From: Leishmania mexicana MHOM/GT/2001/U1103
Taxonomy: Eukaryota > Euglenozoa > Kinetoplastea > Trypanosomatida > Trypanosomatidae
Direction: 5' to 3'
Assembly (NCBI RefSeq): GCF_000234665.1
Contig: NC_018331.1
Coordinates: forward strand, 558,001-622,000
DNA length: 64,000 bases
This document shows positions 32,001-41,424 of this stretch, piece by piece. The translations under genes and the position numbers were made by a program. Every line of letters starts with the position of its first letter. The first letter of the stretch is position 1. The notes beneath the pieces were generated by a model. It saw only the letters and a list, made by a program, of their open reading frames with translations. It did not search any database and was not told the DNA's origin.

Positions 32001-33110
32001 CTCCCGCACACAAAACTGCCACCGATGAGCATCTACACTCATCACGGGGAAGCAGTGGCGGCGGCAGCGGCCACCGCCGCGAAGGGCAGTGGCCGGCGCG
32101 GCGGTGACAGGAAAGCGGCCCCGCCCGCACGTAGCGGTTTGACTGCGGGGATCAGCGGCGAGGAGAACGGGGTGGTGGGGGTGGGGACGCAGCACTCGGC
32201 TCTCACACGCAGCACTGGCCCAACGGAGTCGGCTACGCAAACCGTCGCGGTGACGGCTGTCACCAAGGAAGCGAATGGAAAGGCGCGCCTACTCGTCCCT
32301 GTTTCTGCCAGGCAGACGACACGTGGGGCTACGCTGCCACTTTCAAACCAGAAGACCGCGCAGACCAGCCGCACCGGGGCAGACGCAGCTCAGGACACGT
32401 TGTCACGCGGGGACGAGACGCAGGCAAGCGCATCGGCGAGGCAGACCCAGAACGGTCGGACGCGCAGCTTGCGGCGACTCCGCGAGGCAGCCACTGCGCA
32501 AGGTGCTGGTAAGGTGATGCCTGCAGAACCCACCGTGAACCCCGCCTTGCTGGCCTGCTACAACGGGGTGGTCGGCGCAGCCGATCCGCTCATGCTGCGA
32601 ATTGTGCGCGACCCGGTGGCGGTGGTGCCGCCGCGGCGGGGCACAAGCAGCGCCATGCCGGCACCTGCCTCGATGAAAGCAGCACAGCGGCTTCCACTGA
32701 TTGCATCGTCTTCTGAAGCTGCCTCGGCGGCAGCGTGGCCGACTCTTCCTGTGGCCCGGGATCGCTGGTTTCATGCCGTGCCATCCTATGAACCCTTGCC
32801 AGGGACGGCGCATGGGGCGCAGACGCTGGCTTCGCCACCGGTGTTTGCGCCGAACTCGACAGCTCTTGCGTCCGCCTGCATCTCCCCCATCCCACACCAT
32901 GGCAAGACGCTGGAGGGCTATGTGGCCTACTACGCCGCCACCGTTTCTCCAGCGCGTCCTGCCAGCAGGATAAGCGTTGACGGAATGTCAGTCACCGGCG
33001 CCGCAGTGGCGGTGCCGGCACCTGCTGCCACTCTGAAGCACTCTCCATCGCAGACGGAGCTAGGCACGAGCCGCATTCATTTGCCGAAGCGCCGCGCTTA
33101 CGCCGTTTGA
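29097..33110 (+). CDS. cyclic nucleotide-binding domain protein, 1337 residues
   Basis: A large soluble protein with at least two cNMP-binding (CNB) folds. CNB-A (about 335-480) begins FFDSLHNTTLLQSFAETMTR, continues ERFLPGDIIARAGDSSQKAM and, after a 35-residue polar insert, reaches the phosphate-binding cassette FGGSALFAGTYRALSQ. The cassette Arg is kept, but the Glu of the canonical FGE is Gly. CNB-B (about 510-640) includes VRGETIFSHGDVAGDVYCML. A third, degenerate CNB-like unit (about 660-715) includes LQRFPAEKREELVQHARPRV and DLLIIVSGSV. A basic helical stretch near 290-310 (RFRRQRLRRVLERHLLP) precedes CNB-A. The remaining 600 residues are Ser/Thr/Ala-rich and probably disordered. There is no kinase domain or transmembrane segment. 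It is not a standard PKA regulatory subunit, since it is far longer and no inhibitor site was seen. Nucleotide binding is uncertain given the altered cassette. Confidence 0.88.
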   Translation: MSFDTAPNEAKTATDDTQQRTPSIYTSDVVRRMSRHGSALPLCMSRAQHEARRQSTSIHSASKRRNRRSSGFLPNSSITPLTAMPGANGWSALISCADAHTEVGRAIQMCSFYPSMRVSGTAFENSLNLAHRQGTHAASGSFCLSSHGRFGGVDITGGIVPVLQDDGLRQRTMSISVVPESSATLRDALEESRSVLELSQGSIRAPSAGGAGTYGSGRNSLSTADVALRTVAFMGGSSMVQMACAMKRAAMWEVLVVTALTHRVMEIRFRRQRLRRVLERHLLPTLLKRKNETGSFVPSSTHLKRSASTVSGDVTSRGALLDDAGAVPQGTYLRDHDAFFDSLHNTTLLQSFAETMTRERFLPGDIIARAGDSSQKAMYFLIAGKCEVCTERGGKDGDGPQPADGTTAANGNVRHHQRKIGGGTASRPIKEVIMAGTSFGGVFGGSALFAGTYRALSQCIVWVLRAEAFEEIFRSFADRTMLDKYKEALRQHSLWWLQQWYHPAKCYGSIPIYRKLTKCMSSYLSDFTPVVKVRGETIFSHGDVAGDVYCMLEGTVLRRTKGAAGTYGDDGVAQRLGTNSFTALNVVGRYLMLGEEPHLVPGVQPYTCTVSSRAALFFKVSGERFVNALLDDPLLYAQLRGQLMRQRQENMRLHLECLAYVPLLQRFPAEKREELVQHARPRVIGRSVSLCDPAQHISDLLIIVSGSVRDPRHYNQKATKPLEVPASCEVENQDGTPSEDGGANSHGRSGKADRRHGIHGPKSGHAMDRDTIPASSTAIVDMHATARSDPQSRACEGVAVRRSVQITLSDVPTEKKEVEEDVVEWNFSFRDAPLSSAFSATVTSSNNVANVKASGICSTASAPVMSAQQQHMLMLDSAPLVYPDESEDINPVLPLQPARRFVSTLGGSWEALLLDKWPNGWESVTTVEMWAIPTRMLRLVYNSCTKPVQLSILNGLRHAQKEDLQLPTLPHTKLPPMSIYTHHGEAVAAAAATAAKGSGRRGGDRKAAPPARSGLTAGISGEENGVVGVGTQHSALTRSTGPTESATQTVAVTAVTKEANGKARLLVPVSARQTTRGATLPLSNQKTAQTSRTGADAAQDTLSRGDETQASASARQTQNGRTRSLRRLREAATAQGAGKVMPAEPTVNPALLACYNGVVGAADPLMLRIVRDPVAVVPPRRGTSSAMPAPASMKAAQRLPLIASSSEAASAAAWPTLPVARDRWFHAVPSYEPLPGTAHGAQTLASPPVFAPNSTALASACISPIPHHGKTLEGYVAYYAATVSPARPASRISVDGMSVTGAAVAVPAPAATLKHSPSQTELGTSRIHLPKRRAYAV

Positions 33111-35625
33111 GACCCTGACGCGACTGTCGGAGAGGGGAGGCTTTGGAAGGTGGCGGTTAGTGACGTCACCTCCACACCCTTAGTATGGTGCCCATCCATT
33201 GAGAGGCCTGCGTTAGCTGCCGCCGCCGCGTGTCTGTGTAGGCACGGTACCGCTGAACGTGTGTTTCGCCACTGGCTAGCAGACTGTGGAGCATGCGCTC
33301 TCCCCGTCTGTGTCTCCCTCTTTGCAGTTGTGCTCCCCTCTTGTCTCTCTTCTTCTTGTTCACGATGTTTTTCTTGGCTCTGGCTTCCCCATCGCCTCTG
33401 CTGTGTCCCACAGCTCAAGCACACACGCACACAGGACGGAGCGAGAGAAAGCCGTCTGTCTCTCTGTGCGTATGGTGAAGGACGACTTGCACGATGTAAC
33501 CCCTCGTCCTTTTTTTTATTTCGTCTTTTAGCGTGCGTGCATACGTCTATCCTGCACACCCTCTACATACACTCTATGCAAGTGCAGGCATTCACTCCCA
33601 CACACACGCACACGCACGCACGCGTTCGCTTCGGTGAGTCCCTTCATCCTCGCTCCCCACCCCCTTCTCATCGTTATCCATCTCTAGCTTTGCTTGTGTT
33701 TCTCAGTGTTGGCGCCCCAGCTTTACATTCACCAAGGGCAAACGGCTGCAGAGGCGGGTGAATGAGTACCGCAGTGCGGTGGAAAGGCAGGCGGTAATGA
33801 CCGGCGGGGTGGGAGTTGAGGTGAGGAAGCGGGTTACACACATCTGGGAGCATCAGGGTGGGGGCCGGCACTACAGGTCTCCCCCTTCCAACTGCGGCTC
33901 AGACTTTGCTGTTCTGTTTTTACTACTTCACCCCCGCCTCCTGTCTTTGTTTTACTTGGCGGGCCTGCTGTTTGCCGTTGTGCTTGTCCTTGCACCTGTC
34001 CTTCCCCCCTCCTCCCTCACCTCAGACCCCTTCGCTTCTGCTACCTTCAATCACCCTTTTTACTTTCCGTTTTCTCGATGTGAAGCGTGTGAAGCGCCTC
34101 TCCCCTTCACACACAGGCGCACATGTACATACACCGGAGTCGCCACAGCGACTCCGGATTAACATCACATATCTCCTTCCCACTGGAGGGGGGTGGGTCA
34201 TCTTCGTTTCGCACGCGGACCCCTTTTTTAAATGTTTGCATGTGTCGCCCAGCCTCCCCCCACGCACGAACCCGCCCTCCGCGGTGGAGCCGTTGTCTCC
34301 CTCACTTCACCTCTTTTGGCCCTCTCACGTGTACCTCACTCTCACTCTTCGGTGGCCGTCTTGCTCTCGGGCCTCATCTCGGCCGCACAGGTGCCTCTGT
34401 GCTCCGTCGAGCCTTATAAGGTTTTCCTTTTGTGCGCCGAGAGGGCGGCATCAGCTGAACCAACTTCGCAAGATAAGAATTGCCCATGTCAACAAACAAA
34501 GAAAACACAAAGAGGCCCGATACGGCACACGCTCAGCAAACTCGGGAAGGTGTCCGTGTCTTTCAATGCCCCCACCATCCGCCCCCTTCTTCTCTTTTCT
34601 TACTCCTGCACGCAACACACCTCTGAAGGGTGTGCCGCTCTTTGCAATCTCCTTTTGGGGGAGGGAGTAGAGGGAGAGTACAGCGACGCATGAGCCGCCG
34701 TCGGCGCTGAGGAGTACACCTGATGTTCGCCTCCCTGAATCCTGGGAAGGGCTGAGCGTGTGCTTGTGGAGTAGACTCGCATGCTGCAATGGATGAAAAG
34801 CGGCACCGACTTGACACCCACCCGCCTTGCCAACATCTCTTTTACACACTGACTTAGACGGCACGTGTCTGCGTGCGAGCCGACACTCGCGTGTGTGCCA
34901 CCCTTCCCCTTCCTGAGGCAGTCCCTCGAAGGCACCCCCTGTCTCACGGCTTCCCTTAGTCATCTGCTTCTTCCATCGTCTCCGCTCTCCCCCCTCCCCG
35001 CCTCCTTTCCTAAGCCCTTGGCGCGCACTCGAACACCCCCACACGGACTCGCGGGCGCGGTGTGCTGCCACTGCTCTTGTGCCGTTCAATCGGACGATTC
35101 ACTTTCCCGCTCGTCTTCCCGCCGTCCATCACTCCTCTGCATGAGTGCGCGCCGTGTCTTCTTTTTTTTGTTTCATTTTCGTGCTCCGCACCACCTCCCC
35201 CTCTTCCACGGACATCCACGCTCACGCATATACGTAGAGGCGATCAAGTCTGCATGCGTGACGAAGCGTTGCCGTGAAAACAGAAGAAACAGTAGCGAGT
35301 GTCTGGTGCTCCCGACGCATTCCGCCCGCCCTCCTCCTCCAACCCCACCACCAGCGTCGGTGCCTGCATCTCGCTATTGTGTCCCCTCCACCACTCCCTC
35401 AACGCTCCGCCTCTCTCAGGTTGTCTGCATCCCACCCATCCCTCCAAATACACACTCACGGCGGCAGAGGCGGCGCAGCTCTGTTCTTGGCACTGTCGAC
35501 GCGCTGCGTGTCGGGTGCCCTGAGTTTGAGCCGTTGGGCTTTGCCTTCACCCCGTACTCGGAAAGCGTCACTCTTTGTCTTGCTTGTGCTGTTCACGGGT
35601 GGGCGGTTTTTCTTGGTTTCTGCTC
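33111..35625. other. 2.5-kb spacer
   Basis: The longest gene-free interval between two intact single-copy genes in the left half of the window. C/T-rich with CA and GT runs (for example 33600-33622). No frame has protein-like composition on either strand. It probably consists of a long 3' UTR of the CNB gene plus 5' signals. A small RNA gene cannot be excluded by eye. Confidence 0.5.
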
Positions 35626-37731
35626 ATGTCAGACGTCAACTGGGCTCTCGAGGAGAATGGAGCTCACATCGCCGAGGTGTCTCACGAGGCCGTGCACGTC
35701 GCCAGCATCGCCCCCAACCTGCTGAAGCTCCGCGAAGACCAGCTTTGGATCACCGGCGATGCCCCGCAACACGTGACGGTGTCTCTCTCCCCATCCCACC
35801 CACCGCTGCAGTACGCTGGGTGGCATGTGTGGCACGGCTACCTTACCAATCCACACATGGTCGAGATCGCGTCTGGTGCGTCGCCAGACACGATGAGCAC
35901 CCTCCTTATGTGTCAAGCACTACCCGGGGCTGGTACTCAGGTGTGGAAGCTTCCGCGTGCGATCCCGCAAGACCACCAATACGTGCGCTTCAGGATTATG
36001 AGCACCTTCGGCCCAGGCCCGACGTACATGAACACCCTCGTGCTACTGGAGAATGACCCTGGCCCGAGCTATAGCGCGTACGGACAACTAGTGCAAGACT
36101 CCGCGACTGCAGCGGATGACATTCTTCATGGGGAATCGGCTGCTCGGCACCCATCTGCTGCTGCAGCGTCGCCCTACATCTCTCTTCCGACATCCGTCTT
36201 GCGACCACCTGGTTCCGGCGGCGGCGTGGACAGAAGCCCTCTACCGCGGCGGGTCCCACCGACGTCGCTGCTGCCAGGCGCCTCTCCCATCTCCACCGCA
36301 AACCCGCGCGACGATCGTTCGGCGGATGTCGGGGTGTTCATTGCCCCTGGGCCGTCTGCGTCAGCGCACCGCGGTGAGCGCGCGAACGGCGGCGCTGGTG
36401 ATCGCTCGCCGGGAGGAGCTCGCAGCAGCAGCCGCATGGGCCAACTGCTCCGTGACCTGGATGAAGACATCAAGATGCTGAAGCCGATCAAGATGGCCAG
36501 CCCAAGAGAGAAGATGCTCTTGTGCGTGCCCCAGGCCTCGCACGTGAAGTCGGTGGACAGCGGAAGCGAGGATGATGGCTTTGCGGCCCGGCAGGACGGC
36601 GGCAATCGCGAAGGGAGCGCCAATGGTAAGGCCCACCACACTGGCGAGAACGAGTCTAGCGAACATCGTCGTCACCACCGGCATTCCCGTCGCAGCAGTA
36701 GTCGCCGCCGGAATTGCAGTCGGCGCGAGGAGCATAGCAGAAACAACAGGTCTGAGCAGCTGGAGGGCAGCAATGTATCCCAGTCAGTGCCGATGGGAGC
36801 CAAACAAATGGCCTTGGCAGTTTGGCCGCCGCCGGCGGTACCCTCCTCCGCAGTAGAGCTCAGCTCCCTGCACGGCGAGCGACTCAGTGCACTGGAGCAG
36901 GCAGTTGCGGTGCTGCGCGAGGCGGTGCAGCACCAGCGCGACGATCTCAGTCTGATCAAGCGTGTGCTGCTGCAGCAGGCAACAGAGCGCCGCAAGGAGG
37001 CGGAGCAGCGGTGCGAGGAAAAGCAGAAGATGGGTACTGTCGCCGTTGCGCTCCCAGTGGCACTGGCTGCACCGCCCGCTGCATCTTCGCCGGCCGTCGC
37101 CGCTGACACCAAGACCCCCGTGTTACAGATAGCTGCGCCCGATCAGCGGCTGACGCACCGCAGCATCACGGTCGGCTTTCCCGAAGATGCTTTACGCGCC
37201 TATGTCGAGTCCGTGCTTGACCACAAGCTGCGCAAGCAGATGAAAAAGGTCGAGGCAAAGCTGCTGCAGCGGTTGGACAAGCAGCTGCATGATGTGATCA
37301 AGGTTCTCTCCGTCACCATTGAAGGCCGATTGGCGGGACTGGCCCCGTCAAGCGCGACGGCGCAGCAGCAGGCAGCGCCCTCACACAGGCCCTTCTCTGC
37401 GGGGCGCGCGATGCCAACTCAAGCTGGTGGTCTGCCGACAGCCTCGTCCTCTACTGTGCGCCACGTACCTCGCAGCTTCGCCGACATGGGGGGCGGCGCC
37501 AGAATCGATCTTGGCGATGCCGCCTCCCCTCCCAGTTCATCGAAAGGGTGTTACTATCACACGCCGGTAACGCGCACTGACTCAAGCGCGAGAGGGCCGG
37601 TGGGTGGCTCCGCTGCTGCCGCTACCGCAGCGTTTCCGGTGTCGTATGTGGCCATGTGCAACTCGCCGAACGCCTATCGTGCTACCACCGGCGCCCCACC
37701 TGTCTCCATTGCAAAGGGCCGCTTCTTTTGA
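35626..37731 (+). CDS. galactose-binding-like head plus coiled-coil protein
   Basis: A 701-residue protein. Residues about 1-155 look like a jelly-roll of the galactose-binding/F5-8C superfamily, as in the Cep104, Doc1 or SUN groups. Strands are HVTVSLSPS, YAGWHVWHGYLTNPHMVEIA, GTQVWKLPRA and QYVRFRIMSTFGPGPTYMNT, closing with LVLLENDPG. Residues 160-410 are polar and probably disordered, with an Arg/Ser/His-rich patch near 345-375. A coiled coil spans about 415-470 (heptad-like LSALEQAVAVLREAVQ). A second helical segment lies at about 524-572 (LDHKLRKQMKKVEAKLLQRL). This layout suggests a cytoskeletal or basal-body adaptor, but that is inference. Start: the ATG at 35626 gives MSDVNWALEEN, a soluble N-terminus; the upstream in-frame ATG at 35575 adds a Cys/Phe-rich stretch without homologous character. 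Confidence 0.82.
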   Translation: MSDVNWALEENGAHIAEVSHEAVHVASIAPNLLKLREDQLWITGDAPQHVTVSLSPSHPPLQYAGWHVWHGYLTNPHMVEIASGASPDTMSTLLMCQALPGAGTQVWKLPRAIPQDHQYVRFRIMSTFGPGPTYMNTLVLLENDPGPSYSAYGQLVQDSATAADDILHGESAARHPSAAAASPYISLPTSVLRPPGSGGGVDRSPLPRRVPPTSLLPGASPISTANPRDDRSADVGVFIAPGPSASAHRGERANGGAGDRSPGGARSSSRMGQLLRDLDEDIKMLKPIKMASPREKMLLCVPQASHVKSVDSGSEDDGFAARQDGGNREGSANGKAHHTGENESSEHRRHHRHSRRSSSRRRNCSRREEHSRNNRSEQLEGSNVSQSVPMGAKQMALAVWPPPAVPSSAVELSSLHGERLSALEQAVAVLREAVQHQRDDLSLIKRVLLQQATERRKEAEQRCEEKQKMGTVAVALPVALAAPPAASSPAVAADTKTPVLQIAAPDQRLTHRSITVGFPEDALRAYVESVLDHKLRKQMKKVEAKLLQRLDKQLHDVIKVLSVTIEGRLAGLAPSSATAQQQAAPSHRPFSAGRAMPTQAGGLPTASSSTVRHVPRSFADMGGGARIDLGDAASPPSSSKGCYYHTPVTRTDSSARGPVGGSAAAATAAFPVSYVAMCNSPNAYRATTGAPPVSIAKGRFF

Positions 37732-39524
37732 GGAACGGGAGAAGAGCTCGTATGGGTCGCTCCCTCCCCTCCTCCCTACCCGCCGCCGAGTGGCACACGC
37801 GTGGGGCTCGTGGTGTGGAGGCTTATATTACTACGACTATAGACTCTGTACTCATACTGCGACTACCTCGCCTATGGATTTTCGTTTTCCTTCCTTTTTC
37901 GTGTTCGCGGCTCCACATGAAGCCGTGAAGGAACCTTAGCCCAATGGCCGTTGTGCTTGTGTCCGTGGGTCGGTGCGTGTGTGTGTGTGTCTTGCCGCCC
38001 CGTGGTGGATATTCTCGCTCTCACTCGTACCCTGGGTTCCTCCCAGCTTGCTCGTGTACCCGGTTGGGTAACTGTGTCAGCGAGCTCTTCTTCGGAATGC
38101 CACGACCTTCCCTTGACGACACGCGCAGCCCCACAAGGTGGGGGGGATCGTTTCGCTTTCAACGCTTCACAGTCGTACCCACCCCTCCCAGTTCCGCTCC
38201 TCCTCCGCCGGCGACTTTTTCTTCACGCCGCCCCTCCCCCCCCCACACACCATCACTCACCGTTTCGCTTGTTTTCTGTTGTCCAAGACATCCCTCGCTT
38301 TCTCTCCACCTCTCATCTTGTACATGGCCCACCTCGACCATCAATGTGTTATGGTCCGCCGTCTCGTCTCGTCTTTGTGCTCCCTGTTAGACGCTTCCAT
38401 TATGTACGTGTGCTTCACGCACAAACCGGCCGTCCCTTCCACCGCCTTTCTCCTTCCCCCTTCCCCTCCCTGTCCCCGTCACCGCCAAGCCGTGAGGGAG
38501 GCAGGCAGGAAGAGGGGTTAAGCCGAAGAAGATGATGTGGGACCTCCTCCAGTCTTCGCGGGCGCACGGCACACATGTGCAAACGGGAAAGACGAACAAC
38601 GAAAAAAGAAAAAAAGGTATTCTGCCGTGCGAACTACTGCTTGCTTGCGATGCGCATGAAGAGTCCTTGTTGTGTTCCCTTGCTCTACGGGGGGGGCGGG
38701 GGGCTGCACGCGTGTCCGCTGCAGAGGGCGCGCTTCTGGGTTCAGCAGAGCCAAGTCGGCTACTCACGAGAGACGCCAGTGCTCGTGTGCGCTTGTGCAT
38801 GAGCAGTCGTGGCACAAGCAACTTCGTGCATGTGTGTGGCCAAGAGCAGCTCCGCTACGGTCACCGCCGAGCGCGCACACACATACACACCGTATAAATG
38901 CATGAAAGTCACTCGCTTGATGTCTGCCCCTCCCCGTCTCCCTCCCCCGAACGCCACTTGACATGCACCTCCGCAATCATGGGCATTGTTGCTTCTCGTC
39001 TTCATCTCCGTCTGTCTATCTCCGTATGACGGAGCACATGCTTTCTTTTTTTTCGTTTGTTGTCGTGTAAACGAACACCGCCGCACCTGTGTGCCTCCGT
39101 GCCCCGCTCCCTCCTCCCGTCTCTCTGCTCGGATTCACACCTCACACGCAAGCCGGAACGCCTCCGCACGATTGCCCATACGTCGTCATCCCCGCACGCA
39201 GGAACGAAGGGAGGAGCGCACACGCACATCGCACAAACGGGAGGCGCTTGAGCAGGATTGACTCAGGGCCCGTGCACGTCTCGCGTGCGCAAGTCATAAA
39301 AAGAGGGAGGGTGGGGGAATCCATAGGGGGAAAACACAGGGCATCGGGGAAAGAGGACGATTACGCCTAGCGCACCCCGGCTCTCCACCCTGTGGTGAGG
39401 TCGCGTGTAGTATAGGAGCCGCTTGGTACAGATCTTAGTAGGAATAGGGAGCAGAGCGATCCATCAAGGGGAAGAGGGAAAAGAAACAAAACCACCAGGG
39501 CAGCAACGGAGGATCAGCCTCGAA
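37732..39524. other. spacer
   Basis: No gene supported. Pyrimidine-rich with G-runs (38690-38703) and A-rich patches. Open frames are low-complexity. Confidence 0.5.
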
Positions 39525-39995
39525 ATGCAGGCTCGTAGGAATAGCATGATGCGCCGCGTGGCGCGTCGGTACGCGCGCGTGCCTGGTGAGCACGGTGACG
39601 CGAGTGTGCCTGCCTTCTTCCCCATCGCCATCAATCCCGGCTGGTGGGGACAGCCCTTTGCCAAGGTAAAAGACGGCACGAGTCAGCTCCTTTTCTGCTT
39701 TGGCGTCATCTTCCCTGTCGCCTTCTACTGGGTATTCGACGTCACGTTTGGCCAGCGCACGCGCATCGCTCAAGTCGGCAAGCGGGCGATGGCATCCAAC
39801 TTTCTTTTTAGACAGCTCGACCTTGACGACCCTGATCACGCTATCAAGTATGAGCAGCTGCAGCAGGAGATGGCAGAGAACAAGCTGGACGTCCGCTGGG
39901 GCGGCACGAACTTCTTGGCTAGCTACCTTTGGCAGCCCGGCGACCCAGAGCCGGACATCCGCCGCAAGGAGGCACCCGCACATCATCATCACTAG
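39525..39995 (+). CDS. small single-span protein, probably mitochondrial
   Basis: A 156-residue protein of unrecognised family. The N-terminus MQARRNSMMRRVARRYARVP is strongly basic with no acidic residue, as in trypanosomatid mitochondrial presequences. One transmembrane helix lies at about 53-75 (SQLLFCFGVIFPVAFYWVFD). After it comes a hydrophilic C-terminal half with RQLDLDDPDHAIKYEQLQQE and a short aromatic segment (WGGTNFLASYLWQPGDPEPD). It ends in four histidines. This layout is common among lineage-specific subunits of trypanosomatid respiratory complexes and ATP synthase, but no specific complex can be named. The ATG at 39525 is preferred over an in-frame ATG at 39423 because the extra 34 residues are not presequence-like. 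Confidence 0.82.
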   Translation: MQARRNSMMRRVARRYARVPGEHGDASVPAFFPIAINPGWWGQPFAKVKDGTSQLLFCFGVIFPVAFYWVFDVTFGQRTRIAQVGKRAMASNFLFRQLDLDDPDHAIKYEQLQQEMAENKLDVRWGGTNFLASYLWQPGDPEPDIRRKEAPAHHHH

Positions 39996-41424
39996 CACTG
40001 CCATTAGTAGGATGCGGGGGGGGCAGGGGAGGCCGAGGCAAGAGGGCTGTCGTCCCGCGCCGCGTTTTCGAGTGTGAGGCGATCTCTGCCTACACCTTAT
40101 CGTGCGTGTGCGTCTACCAATCCCCGTTGATCCCGTGTGTGCCGAGGCTCTGTTGCGCGAGCGCGTCGGCGTGGGTCGGGGGAGGGTCTCGGTTTTCGTG
40201 AGCTGCAGTCGTGAGCCTTCCACGCAGGAGAGAGGGGGAGGGGTCGGGGCGGGGAACACCCAGGACAAAAGATCGACGACACTGCGCGTGTGTCAGCTGC
40301 CGTTTCCACTGCCGCCAAAGAACACATACCTGTCAGGGCCGGGCTGCACAGGCGGCCGTGCGACAGCTGTCGTCGCTGATTCCTGTCGCCGATGACAACG
40401 CACCGATATGTGCTCCTCCTCCTTTGCCAGCGCGACAATACACGTGTATCGCGTGCGCCTGCGCACCCAGCTCACCGTCCACGAATGTCTTTCTACACCT
40501 CACCGCCGCACGTGTCGTTTTCCTTGACCGGATTGTGCGCCGTCTCTCTCCCCCTCTCTTTTTCCATTTTCATCGTGCTGCTTGGTAGCCTGTCATCCGC
40601 CGTGGGCCTTCGCGTCGAGGAGTCATCGAGGCGCCCTTCGCCGTTCACTGGGCCGCACCGCCGTTGCAACGAATCGGACAAAGGAAACAGTCGAACGACG
40701 AGGAGGGCAACAAGAACAATAAAAAAGAGCGCAAACGACGCGCTGCGAAAGCCCGTCCGCTGTCTGTGTGTGTGGGGGGCGGGGCACTCTCGGTCTTGTA
40801 TGCACCACGCTTCGTTTATCTGAGCCTAGGTATCGCGCAGGCACGCGCTCTCCCACTAGGAAGGGGGAAGGCACTGCGCGATTTCGCTCAGGCAACACGG
40901 CGGTCACGCCTCACGAGGGCGAGATCAGCCACGAGAGCGCTCCCTTTCGGTCTTGAGGAAGCGCCTCGCGCTTGTTGATAGTCCCTTCCCCCGTACCACC
41001 GCCGCTCTACATCTCACCCCATGTCAGTCTCTCAATGCCTCTCCTCTCCTCCTCCCCCTCCCCCTCCTCCTCCGCCGTGGCTCGTCCGCCGCCACGATAC
41101 GATGCAATTCTTTCTTTCTACTCTGCTGGTGGCTGCTCTTGTGCTTTCCGCGACTTTACAGGACTTCTCTCTCTTTTTTTTCCCCCAACCGCCGCTCTAC
41201 GTTGGTACCATCATTCGCTTTCACCCCTCCCCCACCCACTCACCCACCCATGCACAGGTCCCGCTGTGGTGGATTCGACGCGGGCTGTGCTCTCTAAAAT
41301 TGCGCGGCCCGCCACCCAGACACGTCTGATCTTCTCTATTGATCTTCCTCTCCACGTGTTATTCCCTTCTTGAACAACCGCCCTCCAGCACGCGCTTTCG
41401 GTCTCACTCAACGCGACTCTCCCA
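39996..41424. other. spacer upstream of polyprenol reductase-like gene
   Basis: Non-coding C/T-rich sequence. No protein-like frame. Confidence 0.5.
41330..41388 (+). promoter_or_regulatory. predicted spliced-leader acceptor
   Basis: A C/T-rich tract without an internal AG ends at the CAG at 41386-41388, 37 nt before the ATG at 41425. Confidence 0.45.
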
